A stretch of DNA of 16,901 bases from assembly GCA_017561105.1 (NCBI GenBank), contig JAFZDR010000124.1, positions 1 to 16,901 of the forward strand, given 5' to 3'. The stretch is from Alistipes sp. GTDB lineage: Bacteria > Bacteroidota > Bacteroidia > Bacteroidales > Rikenellaceae. A program made the position numbers and the translations under genes. Shown one piece after another: positions 1 to 6,716 of this stretch; the stretch's first letter is position 1; every line of letters begins with the position of its first letter. A model generated the notes under the pieces. That model was given only the letters and a program-made list of their open reading frames with translations, did not search any database and was not told the DNA's origin.

Positions 1-106
1 CATTCTCCATCATCTCCTTCACCACCGATGAAGGGGACTCGACAACCTCGCCCGCCTTAATCTGATTGGCGACAATCTCGGGTAGTAACTTAATGCAATC
101 TGCCAC
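1..106 (-). CDS. mutL: DNA mismatch repair protein MutL, N-terminal 35 residues (runs off the left edge)
   Basis: The first 35 codons of MutL, the ATPase that links mismatch recognition by MutS to downstream repair. The visible protein carries the strongly conserved start of the family: [18 protein letters not shown] followed by SVVKEMMEN. In the GHKL ATPase motif, E31 corresponds to the catalytic Glu29 of E. coli MutL and N35 to Asn33, which helps bind Mg-ATP. The start is GTG at 106-104. It begins 4 bases after the stop of the upstream membrane-protein gene and is preceded at 7 bases by a strong purine tract; the homology begins directly after it and there is no suitable ATG. Two positions differ from the usual motif: QIAAGEVV is QIKAGEVV here, and the Arg of GEVVxRP is Ser24. 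The family call is secure despite the short piece; nothing can be said about the rest. Confidence 0.93.
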   Translation of the reverse strand, partial: MADCIKLLPEIVANQIKAGEVVESPSSVVKEMMEN

Positions 107-110
107 CTCT

Positions 111-536
111 CTACTCCTCCTTATAATCGTTCGGTACTATAGTAATCGGGGTATATGGGTTAAACTCCTCAAGCTCCTGCTTTGCACGCTCCTCAGGTGT
201 GGTGCGAGCTGCGGTAAAGGCATCCACAATACGCGGATAGAGCATATAGATAATTATCACCGCCACGGCAACAAGCATCAAAAACCACATTGAAGGGGCT
301 TTGCGGCCACCGCCATTGCTGCTCTGTGCCACCCTTCTTGCTTCGCGCTGGGTACGGATGTACTGACCCGGCTGATACTCCTGACCATCCAGCTCGGACG
401 AAGTGCCGTGCAACTCGCGACGGCGTTGCTCCCTACGCTCCTTCTCAGGGTCGTAGTATCGCGGAATATAGCGAAACTTATTGGCGTGTTTCTTTACCGG
501 AGTGAAAAGTCCCATAGTATTTTTGCTTTTAGCCAT
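111..536 (-). CDS. Small single-pass membrane protein of unknown function upstream of mutL
   Basis: 141 residues if started at 536. I do not recognise a named function; it resembles conserved hypothetical proteins of Bacteroidetes. Residues 9-40 are basic and aromatic ([20 protein letters not shown] followed by an Arg-rich run), 41-80 are polar and probably flexible, 82-100 form one hydrophobic membrane segment ([16 protein letters not shown]), and 101-141 are a charged tail. The positive N-terminal side suggests that end is cytoplasmic. The start is uncertain: the ATG at 536 lies inside a 7-base tandem repeat array, and residues 1-7 (MAKSKNT) come partly from that array. Met8 (ATG at 515-513), giving MGLFTPVKK and so on, is an attractive alternative just outside it. 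The gene ends 4 bases before mutL and is probably co-transcribed with it. Confidence 0.75.
   Translation of the reverse strand: MAKSKNTMGLFTPVKKHANKFRYIPRYYDPEKERREQRRRELHGTSSELDGQEYQPGQYIRTQREARRVAQSSNGGGRKAPSMWFLMLVAVAVIIIYMLYPRIVDAFTAARTTPEERAKQELEEFNPYTPITIVPNDYKEE
114..122 (-). promoter_or_regulatory. Shine-Dalgarno-like tract before mutL
   Basis: On the minus strand, AAGGAGGAG lies 7 bases before the GTG start of mutL and also encodes the last Lys-Glu-Glu of the upstream gene. Bacteroidetes genes usually lack strong Shine-Dalgarno sequences, so this one supports the GTG start and suggests translational coupling of the two genes. Confidence 0.5.
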
Positions 537-554
537 TAGCCATTGGCCATTAGC
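525..554. repeat. Heptamer tandem array, GCCATTA type
   Basis: Four consecutive 7-base units plus GC: GCTTTTA, GCCATTA, GCCATTG, GCCATTA, GC. On the minus strand the core unit reads TAATGGC, so it contains an overlapping TAA stop and ATG. The array overlaps the annotated start of the small membrane protein. A second array of the same length and composition lies before dnaJ at 1863-1892. Confidence 0.85.
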
Positions 555-556
555 TG

Positions 557-587
557 AATTAAAAATTAACTCCTATCTCCTAACTGT
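557..587. repeat. Heptamer tandem arrays, AATTAAA and TAACTCC types
   Basis: Directly beside the previous array, still with a 7-base period: AATTAAA, AATTAAC (557-570), then TCCTATC, TCCTAAC (571-584). Read in another phase the second part is TAACTCC, TATCTCC, TAACTGT (567-587). On the minus strand the units contain TAA or TAG. Together with 525-554 they make the spacer before the small membrane protein almost entirely heptameric. Confidence 0.7.
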
Positions 588-590
588 TTG

Positions 591-692
591 AGAGCCTTTT
601 TTGAGCAGGTTTTCATTTGCGAAACGCAGGTAATAGTGGGGCTATTTCCAAGTCCTGCAAATGAGAAGATGCCAAAAATAACCTCAAAGGCT
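591..692. repeat. Imperfect palindrome directly downstream of dnaJ, possible transcript-end or dispersed structured element
   Basis: The spacer after dnaJ folds on itself. AGCCTTT and GAG (593-605) pair with CTCAAAGGCT (683-692), reaching into the dnaJ stop codon. CATTT (614-618) pairs with AAATG (659-663), GCAGG (626-630) with CCTGC (654-658), and AATAG (632-636) with CTATT (642-646). On the dnaJ strand the distal arm is followed only by CTCAAACAG, so there is no classic U-tract. It may protect or end the dnaJ transcript, or be a dispersed repeat. The pairing is visible; the function is a guess. Confidence 0.55.
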
Positions 693-1854
693 ATCTAAAG
701 AAGTTTTTCATTCTCTCGAATATATTCTGGTTCTCGACGCTCTCAGCCTCCTTGAAGTGAGGTTTCTCGGCCAACTTCTTGACCAACTCCTTCTCCTCCG
801 AGGTGAGCGATGTCGGGATGGTGATATCCACCACGACCATAATATCTCCGCGACCGTAGCCGTTTACATCAGGCAGACCCTTGCCACGCAAACGCAACAC
901 CTTGCCGGCGTGAGTTCCCGGTGCAATCTTAATCTTTGCCTTGCCCTCGATAGTCGGCACCTCAACCTCGCCACCGAGAATAGCGGTCGGCATAGTGATG
1001 TTAAGGTTGTGAATAAGGTTGTTGCCATCGCGCAAGAGCTCTGCATTGTGCTCCTCCTCGATAACTACAATCAAATCGCCATTTATGCCTCCGCGACGAG
1101 CTGCATTACCCTTACCCGAAACGGTGAGAGCCATACCCTCGCCAACGCCTGCCGGAACCTTAATCTCGATAACCTCCGAATCGCGAACAACACCCTCGCC
1201 ACCGCACTTATCGCACTTGGCTGTGATAATCTTTCCCTCGCCACCACAGGTTGGGCAGACCGACTGCGACTGCATACGACCAAAGAAGGTGTTCTGCACG
1301 GTTATAACATAGCCCGAGCCGTTACACTGCGAGCAGGTCGAGAATGACGACGAATCCTTCGCGCCATTGCCGCCACATTTGTCGCAAGCTACATACTTAT
1401 TGACCTTAATCTTCTTGGTTGTACCCTCGGCAATCTCGGCAAGTGTGAGCTTAATGCGCACGCGAATATCCGAGCCACGATTTACCGAGTGGCCACCGCC
1501 ACGCGCACCGCCAAAGCCTCCACCAAAGTGTCCGCCGAAGATATCGCCAAACTGCGAGAAGATATCCTCCATAGAGAATCCTCCGCCAAAGCCGCCACCG
1601 AAACCGCCTGCTCCGCCGGCTGCACCCGACATACCCGCATGACCAAAGCGGTCGTAACGAGCACGCTTCTCCTCGTTCGACAATACATCGTACGCCTCGG
1701 CTGCCTCCTTAAACTTATCTTCAGCCTCCTTATCACCCGGATTCTTATCGGGGTGATACTTGATAGCGGCCTTACGGTAGGCCTTTTTTATCTCGTCGGC
1801 ATTGGCGTTCTTCTCAACGCCTAACACCTCGTAGTAATCTCTCTTTTCTGCCAT
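691..1854 (-). CDS. dnaJ: Chaperone protein DnaJ (Hsp40)
   Basis: Type I J-protein of 387 residues, normal length. It brings unfolded clients to DnaK and stimulates DnaK ATPase in the cytoplasm. The J domain is at 5-70 with the essential HPD at 34-36. A Gly/Phe-rich linker spans about 76-122. The zinc domain has four CxxCxGxG motifs (C157/C160, C174/C177, C200/C203, C214/C217), all intact, and the C-terminal substrate-binding and dimer region follows from about 225. The ATG at 1854 gives the standard [13 protein letters not shown] start. grpE lies upstream on the same strand; the 105-base spacer contains heptamer repeats and no clear Bacteroides-type promoter, so co-transcription with grpE is likely. 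dnaK is not in the window. Confidence 0.98.
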   Translation of the reverse strand: MAEKRDYYEVLGVEKNANADEIKKAYRKAAIKYHPDKNPGDKEAEDKFKEAAEAYDVLSNEEKRARYDRFGHAGMSGAAGGAGGFGGGFGGGFSMEDIFSQFGDIFGGHFGGGFGGARGGGHSVNRGSDIRVRIKLTLAEIAEGTTKKIKVNKYVACDKCGGNGAKDSSSFSTCSQCNGSGYVITVQNTFFGRMQSQSVCPTCGGEGKIITAKCDKCGGEGVVRDSEVIEIKVPAGVGEGMALTVSGKGNAARRGGINGDLIVVIEEEHNAELLRDGNNLIHNLNITMPTAILGGEVEVPTIEGKAKIKIAPGTHAGKVLRLRGKGLPDVNGYGRGDIMVVVDITIPTSLTSEEKELVKKLAEKPHFKEAESVENQNIFERMKNFFR

Positions 1855-1862
1855 AGTTTATT

Positions 1863-1892
1863 GCTATTAGCCTTTGGCCATTAGCCATTAGC
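1863..1892. repeat. Heptamer tandem array, GCCATTA type, upstream of dnaJ
   Basis: Four 7-base units plus GC: GCTATTA, GCCTTTG, GCCATTA, GCCATTA, GC. It has the same length and unit family as 525-554. On the dnaJ strand it reads as TAATGGC-type units ending 8 bases before the dnaJ ATG. One ATG inside it (1881-1879) is in frame with dnaJ but is closed by TAA four codons later. Confidence 0.85.
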
Positions 1893-1917
1893 TTTTTTGT
1901 TCGAGTCGTTAGCACCT

Positions 1918-1952
1918 TTCAACCACTCTCTACTCACTACTAACCACTCACT
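1918..1952. repeat. Heptamer tandem array, ACTCACT type, just after grpE
   Basis: Five consecutive 7-base units: TTCAACC, ACTCTCT, ACTCACT, ACTAACC, ACTCACT. On the minus strand they read AGTGAGT, GGTTAGT, AGTGAGT, AGAGAGT, GGTTGAA, four of which hold TGA or TAG. The array starts 8 bases after the grpE stop codon. Confidence 0.8.
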
Positions 1953-1959
1953 TTTTCAA

Positions 1960-2544
1960 CTACTCTCCTACAACCACCTTTGTATAGCGAAGCACCTGCT
2001 CGCCCTGCTTGTAGCCGCGCTGCACAACATCGATAACCTTGCCTGACTTCTCCTCGCCTGCAGCAAAACGAGCTACAGCCTCGTGCAAATCGGGATTGAA
2101 CTCAGCATCGAGAGCCTCGATCTCCACAACACCCTTCTGACGCATAATATCGACAAACTTGTTGTAGATAAGTTTCTCGCCCTCACGCAAAGCCGCAACA
2201 TCTTCACTCTTCTCTGATGCTGCAATTGCACGCTCCATATCGTCGAGCACAGGCAATACTGCCTTCCATACATCGCTACCGCCCGACTCGATAAGAGCCA
2301 TCTTCTCGCGCAAAGTACGCTTGCGGAAGTTATCGAACTCCGCCTGCAAGCGGATATATTTATCGCGCCAATCAACCTCCTCGGCCTTTGGAGCCTCAGG
2401 CTCCTCTGCCACGGTGTCAGCATCATGCTGCTCTTCATCTGACATATTGGCACATGGCTCACCCTCACAATTTGGATAGCCATCACCCTCTACGAATCCA
2501 TCCTTCTCCTCAACAACCTGATTATCTGCTGTTTCCTTTTTCAT
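1960..2544 (-). CDS. grpE: GrpE, nucleotide exchange factor for DnaK
   Basis: 194 residues, normal length. GrpE releases ADP from DnaK so that the chaperone cycle can continue. The N-terminal 57 residues are acidic and low in order, with two unusual cysteines (C26, C31). A long helix follows, with the hallmark QAEFDNFRKRT at 67-77. The C-terminal beta domain ends with the GrpE signature region at about 172-193 (VVQRGYKQGEQVLRYTKVVV). The ATG at 2544 gives a short basic MKKE start and is the only reasonable choice. It lies 63 bases after lptD on the same strand. I saw no good sigma-type promoter in that gap, so its promoter is unresolved. dnaJ follows 105 bases downstream, the usual partner. 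Confidence 0.96.
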   Translation of the reverse strand: MKKETADNQVVEEKDGFVEGDGYPNCEGEPCANMSDEEQHDADTVAEEPEAPKAEEVDWRDKYIRLQAEFDNFRKRTLREKMALIESGGSDVWKAVLPVLDDMERAIAASEKSEDVAALREGEKLIYNKFVDIMRQKGVVEIEALDAEFNPDLHEAVARFAAGEEKSGKVIDVVQRGYKQGEQVLRYTKVVVGE

Positions 2545-2600
2545 ATCTATAAATTTTTCGTTATCTGCTATTATGATTACACAAAAGATGTACCGTTTGC

Positions 2601-2618
2601 ACCTCTCTTAGAAGAGGT
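2601..2618. terminator. Short stem-loop over the lptD stop codon
   Basis: ACCTCT (2601-2606) and AGAGGT (2613-2618) are perfect 6-base complements around a 6-base loop that includes the lptD TAA stop. There is no U-tract after it on the minus strand, so it is a weak terminator or attenuator candidate at best, between lptD and grpE. Confidence 0.25.
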
Positions 2619-5493
2619 TGTCATACATCGACTGGCTCTTGTCGTACTTCAAATCGGCAAGCGATGCAGCCTTCACTCCGATATTGAAGCTCCAGCTTCT
2701 GTGTGCTCCGAACGGAATCCATACAAACGACATCTGCCAACAGTGCAGATCTCGCGTTATGGAGATCGAAGTCGTACTCATCTTGCGGTTTTGTATATCG
2801 AAACCTGTCGTAAACGATATACCCGTCTTTGGTGTCAGGTTTATACTACCATTGAAACCGATTGTCTGCGTAACATTCCTCTTGAAGCCCGTAGTGCCAT
2901 TATCCACATACGATATACCGTAGCTGATGACATAGTTAAATCCGATATTCCACGGTATCGAGAAGTCGTAGTACGAGCTCGCCATATAGTGCCTTCGCAG
3001 CGTAGGGTCCATCAATCCGTAAGGGTCGGAGAATGGGTTGAAGTATTCAGGCAGTATCGTGTTGATATCGTTCACCGCAGGTGTCGATTTATCCTGTCGC
3101 GACTTGAAGGTATAACCAAAGCTCCAACCCGTGCTTGTTACACGGCCCAAAATTCCTCGTTTGATAAGCAGTTTGTTGATACGCACGCCATTCGGAGTAA
3201 CCTCGTACGGATCGAGCGTAAACGAGAGGTTCAATCCGAAGTTGCCATAGATGGTTGTACGGAACGACACCGGCAAGTTCGACAATCCGAGCGAGTCGGC
3301 AAGGAAGTTATACGAACCACTGATACGCAACTCATCGATAAGTTTTATCTTCTTGACACCCGAGGTATCGCGCTTGCTCAAGATCTTCATCTCGAGCGAC
3401 TGCGAGAGCGAGAAGTTCAAGTTAGCCTGCTGACCCGAAGTAGGCACACCATACGGCTGATTTGAGTATGGCGAGTAGATCTTGTAGTTACCGAGCGAGT
3501 CGGTCTGCACGGTCTGGTAGTAGCCATACTTCTGCTTACTGAAGTCGGGAGCATACGAGAATCCGATCTGCGGGGTTATTGTGTGGCGCACAGCCTGTAC
3601 CTTGGCGGTCTTTTTCTTCATCTGCCACATACCGTAGATGGTGGTATTTGCCGAGACAGATGCGTTGTAGTTGTAGATACGATAGAAACCATACTCAGGT
3701 TTGAGTGTCTCGACCATATTTGTTTCAGGATTCCACTGCTGATGCTGTCGCGAGAAGTACCAACGCTCCGTATAGTTAAACGAAGGCGAGATGTTGATAT
3801 ACTTGAAGAGGTTTATCGAAGTGGAGATTGGCAATGTGTGCTCGATTCCGTTTCGCATGCTCTGCAGGGTCTGCATGGTAAAGAGGTCCTTCTCCAATGC
3901 CGACACCGAGTTTGTCAGCTTTGCCGAGTAGGTCAAACCGATCTTCTCGTACCAGCGTTGCTGTCCCATCGCCTCTTTGCGCTTGAACGGATATACGCGA
4001 GCCACATTAAAGACGATATTTGGCAATGTGATAGCCAACTGGCGGGTCTGCGAGTTCTGCGATACCGACAAGTTCATCGAGAGCGAGAACGGAGTACCTG
4101 CCCAACTCTTCGAATATGAGATTGACGAGTTGGTCTGAGTGGCAAGAATGTCGTTCAGCGTGGTTGCCGAATATCTCGAATAGCCACTCGACGAGAGGTT
4201 TACCGAAGCTGCAAATGTCGATCCCGGGTTTGCCTTCGGATCCTGCGAGTGGGTCCATGCAAAGCGGAAGTTATTCTGCTTGATATAGTCAGGCTCACCC
4301 TTATCTCCCGTCTTAACCGACGAGAAGTCGAAATTCAGGTTTCCTCGATACTTATATCGCTTGGTATAGCGCGACGACAAACTTGCTTCCCACGAGCCGA
4401 GCGTATAGATACCACCCGTCACTGCGAGGTCGATATGCTTGCTAAGGATAAAGTAGTAACCCAAGCCTCGGATAAAGAATCCTCGCGAAGCATCCTCACC
4501 ATACGATGGCATAAGCAATCCCGACTTTGGTCCGAGATTGATAGGGAAGAAACCCTCCGGAATACAAGCGAAGTAGATAGGCACATCGTGCATTACAAGG
4601 TATGCCGGACCCGTAATAATCTTCTTGCCCGGAATAACCTTCGCCTTTGTCATCGACAGATAGAAGTGCGGATGATCGGTGTGGTCGCAAGTGGTATATT
4701 TACCCTGACGGATGTTTATAGAGTTATCCGGCATCTTCTTAATCTGTCCGCCGACAAGCCAACCATCACCCTCTTTGGTTGCCACTCCCTGAATGAAGGC
4801 CTTCTTCGAGCCGAAGTTGTAGGTTATGGTATCCATTGTATAGGAGGATCCGCCCTCGTTGAATACAGGGTGGGTATTCTTCAACTCGCCATCTACCGAA
4901 TCGGCCTTACCATAGGCATAGATCTCCTTGGTAGCCATATCGATCTGCATATAGTCGGCCTGCAAGCCCATATTATCGTACTTGACATCGCCCTTGTTAT
5001 AAATGTAGACACGCTTGTTCAACACATCGTAATAGAGCGAGTCGGTATTCTTACCGGTAATAATCTGCTCTATCGGCGAACCCGACCTCTTTTTAGCCGT
5101 TGTGTCGCGCTGGGATATCGGCTTTACAGCAGCACTATCAACGATAGGGGCAGCTGTCCTATTCAATGTATCTTGCACACTCTGGCTGACAATCGTATCC
5201 TTCGATCGGCGGGCACGACGAGCACGCTGCGCAGATTGCTGCACATTGCGCTTGGCAGTGTCGCTTGCAGCCACAGCCATAGTCAATGAATCCCTTTTGC
5301 GAGCCTCCTCAGCCACAGTATCGGCAAGGGGTCTTGGCGCAGCAGAGCCAAAGACAATATGTGCTATCGCCAAGGCGACAACAAATAAAACAAGATATTT
5401 CAGCCCAAAATGTTTCAAAATTCCATTTTTTTTAATACCTTTGCCGACAAGTCGGCAAAAACGCCAAACAACTACTCGTATACGCACGGGCAT
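2608..5493 (-). CDS. lptD: LPS assembly outer-membrane protein LptD (OstA family)
   Basis: 961 residues, in the usual range for Bacteroidetes LptD. It should insert lipopolysaccharide into the outer leaflet of the outer membrane with the lipoprotein LptE. A basic N-terminus (1-30) precedes one hydrophobic segment at 31-49 (signal sequence or anchor), then a Ser/Thr/Arg/Lys-rich linker (60-140). The OstA/LptA-like beta-jellyroll lies at about 145-270. The rest is a beta-barrel rich in alternating aromatic residues, ending in Phe (YDNLF), the typical outer-membrane C-terminal signal. The start at 5493 gives an unusually long pre-signal region. A TTG at 5418-5416 (Leu26) would give a shorter signal sequence and leave the palindrome at 5440-5459 in the leader. 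It is divergent from the amidase gene; a candidate promoter lies at 5510-5540. Confidence 0.9.
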   Translation of the reverse strand: MPVRIRVVVWRFCRLVGKGIKKNGILKHFGLKYLVLFVVALAIAHIVFGSAAPRPLADTVAEEARKRDSLTMAVAASDTAKRNVQQSAQRARRARRSKDTIVSQSVQDTLNRTAAPIVDSAAVKPISQRDTTAKKRSGSPIEQIITGKNTDSLYYDVLNKRVYIYNKGDVKYDNMGLQADYMQIDMATKEIYAYGKADSVDGELKNTHPVFNEGGSSYTMDTITYNFGSKKAFIQGVATKEGDGWLVGGQIKKMPDNSINIRQGKYTTCDHTDHPHFYLSMTKAKVIPGKKIITGPAYLVMHDVPIYFACIPEGFFPINLGPKSGLLMPSYGEDASRGFFIRGLGYYFILSKHIDLAVTGGIYTLGSWEASLSSRYTKRYKYRGNLNFDFSSVKTGDKGEPDYIKQNNFRFAWTHSQDPKANPGSTFAASVNLSSSGYSRYSATTLNDILATQTNSSISYSKSWAGTPFSLSMNLSVSQNSQTRQLAITLPNIVFNVARVYPFKRKEAMGQQRWYEKIGLTYSAKLTNSVSALEKDLFTMQTLQSMRNGIEHTLPISTSINLFKYINISPSFNYTERWYFSRQHQQWNPETNMVETLKPEYGFYRIYNYNASVSANTTIYGMWQMKKKTAKVQAVRHTITPQIGFSYAPDFSKQKYGYYQTVQTDSLGNYKIYSPYSNQPYGVPTSGQQANLNFSLSQSLEMKILSKRDTSGVKKIKLIDELRISGSYNFLADSLGLSNLPVSFRTTIYGNFGLNLSFTLDPYEVTPNGVRINKLLIKRGILGRVTSTGWSFGYTFKSRQDKSTPAVNDINTILPEYFNPFSDPYGLMDPTLRRHYMASSYYDFSIPWNIGFNYVISYGISYVDNGTTGFKRNVTQTIGFNGSINLTPKTGISFTTGFDIQNRKMSTTSISITRDLHCWQMSFVWIPFGAHRSWSFNIGVKAASLADLKYDKSQSMYDNLF
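5413..5443 (+). promoter_or_regulatory. Candidate Bacteroides-type promoter for the amidase gene
   Basis: TTTC at 5413-5416, a 19-base spacer, then TACCTTTG at 5436-5443. The -7 box matches TAnnTTTG exactly and the -33 box has one mismatch to TTTG. Transcription would start around 5450, about 80 bases before the amidase ATG. It lies inside the 5' part of the annotated lptD reading frame. Confidence 0.55.
5440..5459. promoter_or_regulatory. Perfect palindrome with 9-base arms, possible operator or leader hairpin
   Basis: TTTGCCGAC (5440-5448), spacer AA, GTCGGCAAA (5451-5459). The left arm shares TTTG with the -7 box of the amidase promoter candidate, and the right arm covers the likely transcription start. 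As DNA it could bind a dimeric regulator; on the opposite strand it would form a strong hairpin in the first codons or leader of lptD. The palindrome is certain; the role is inferred. Confidence 0.5.
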
Positions 5494-5509
5494 GCGTTTT
5501 TTCGGCGCG

Positions 5510-5540
5510 TAAAGATAGTGAAAAAAGTGTATATGGCAAA
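5510..5540 (-). promoter_or_regulatory. Candidate Bacteroides-type promoter for lptD
   Basis: On the minus strand, TTTG (5540-5537), a 19-base spacer, then TATCTTTA (5517-5510), one mismatch from TAnnTTTG. The predicted start of transcription is about 10 bases before the annotated lptD ATG. The -33 box overlaps the first codons of the divergent amidase gene. Confidence 0.5.
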
Positions 5541-6690
5541 CTTTATGACCAACTTTCGACCTCTCCGCAGATATTTCGTAATGCTTACGGCGCTTATCTT
5601 GGCACTATTTCCATGTAACGGATTTGGAGCCGAAAATGTTGCGCAAGGTGTGAAAGTTATCGTTATCGATGCCGGTCACGGAGGTTCACGCTACCCCGGT
5701 GCCGGATATGGAGGTTATGCCGAAAAGGATATAAATCTGCAGGTAGCACTCAAGCTTGGCGCATTGATAGAGAAGAATCTTCCAAGCGTAAAGGTTGTTT
5801 ACACCCGCACCGTAGACAAGATGTTTTCGAGCGTATTGTCGGAGGATTTGCAGGCGCGAGCCGATATTGCCCACAGTAACAAGGGCGACCTCTTTATATC
5901 GATTCACGCCAATGCACACCGCAACAGCGAGGTGCGAGGAGTCGAAACCCTTATTATGGGTGAAACATCTATGGAGCAGAGAGCGAACCAAAACACCCTC
6001 TACATCAACAACAAAGAGGAGTTGCTCGACATGTCCGACCAGAAGACCGCAACTATCGTCCGTGCATATATTCAGAACTTGCAGTTCACCTATGGTGAGT
6101 ACAGCGAGATGATGGCTCGACTTATCCAGGAGGAGTATGTAAAACTCGGCTTCCCAAATCGAGGAGTACGCCGTCAGCCGTTGAAGGTTCTCTACGCCAC
6201 CGATATGCCGAGTGTCCTGACCGAGATCGGTTTTATGTCTAACGCCACAGATCTGAAGTACATTACATCCGAAAAGGGACAAAAAGAGATTGCAAATGCC
6301 ATTTTCCGTGCAGTGAAGCAATATGTCGAGAATGTGCGCCGTTCGCTCCTTGTAGACAGCACTACGGGCGCAACCACCAACGACGAGGTGGAGGCTCAGC
6401 CCGAGAAGAGTGCAGAGCCTGCAAAGCCCGCAAAGTCGGCAACAAAGAGTGCTGCAACCGAGAAGCGTTTCGCCATTCAGCTCTTGGCGAGTGCAAAGAA
6501 CATACCTACTTCGCATCCCGAGTTGAAGAGCTACAGAGGCAAGGCGTGGATATTGGAGAGCAACGGAGCCATGAAATACAAATACTGCTATGGCGACTTT
6601 GCCGATAAGGCTGCAGCACAAAAGCACCTGCTCGAGGTGCGCAAGGAGTTCCCTCAAGCCTTTATCATATCTTTTGATAAAAAACGATAA
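5533..6690 (+). CDS. N-acetylmuramoyl-L-alanine amidase (Amidase_3) with C-terminal SPOR-like region
   Basis: 385 residues from the ATG at 5533. The enzyme cuts the bond between MurNAc and L-Ala in peptidoglycan in the periplasm, probably in daughter-cell separation or wall recycling. A signal peptide is seen at about 5-32 (basic RPLRR, then a hydrophobic core). The Amidase_3 domain spans about 40-268 with all expected zinc and catalytic residues: H49 in DAGHGG, E64 in AEKDIN, H125 in SIHANAH and E231 in LTEIGF. An Ala/Lys/Pro/Glu linker covers 283-311, and the tail 312-385 resembles a SPOR-type glycan-binding fold. The frame is open back to 5410, but those upstream residues look like noncoding leader; ATG 5545 is another possible start. 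The next gene begins 26 bases downstream without a clear promoter. Confidence 0.92.
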   Translation: MANFMTNFRPLRRYFVMLTALILALFPCNGFGAENVAQGVKVIVIDAGHGGSRYPGAGYGGYAEKDINLQVALKLGALIEKNLPSVKVVYTRTVDKMFSSVLSEDLQARADIAHSNKGDLFISIHANAHRNSEVRGVETLIMGETSMEQRANQNTLYINNKEELLDMSDQKTATIVRAYIQNLQFTYGEYSEMMARLIQEEYVKLGFPNRGVRRQPLKVLYATDMPSVLTEIGFMSNATDLKYITSEKGQKEIANAIFRAVKQYVENVRRSLLVDSTTGATTNDEVEAQPEKSAEPAKPAKSATKSAATEKRFAIQLLASAKNIPTSHPELKSYRGKAWILESNGAMKYKYCYGDFADKAAAQKHLLEVRKEFPQAFIISFDKKR

Positions 6691-6716
6691 AACTACGAAC
6701 TAAAACATACCTAACC

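Noticed and set aside
525..1952. CRISPR array or insertion-sequence ends in the repeat spacers
   Set aside because: Units are 7 bases without spacers, and no transposase or target-site duplication is present.
4249..5289. 346-codon plus-strand frame within lptD
   Set aside because: The minus-strand frame has clear LptD sequence over the same bases; the plus-strand product shows no domain.
5410..5532. Upstream extension of the amidase frame to ATG 5410
   Set aside because: The extra 41 residues precede a good signal peptide and cover the promoter candidate and palindrome.
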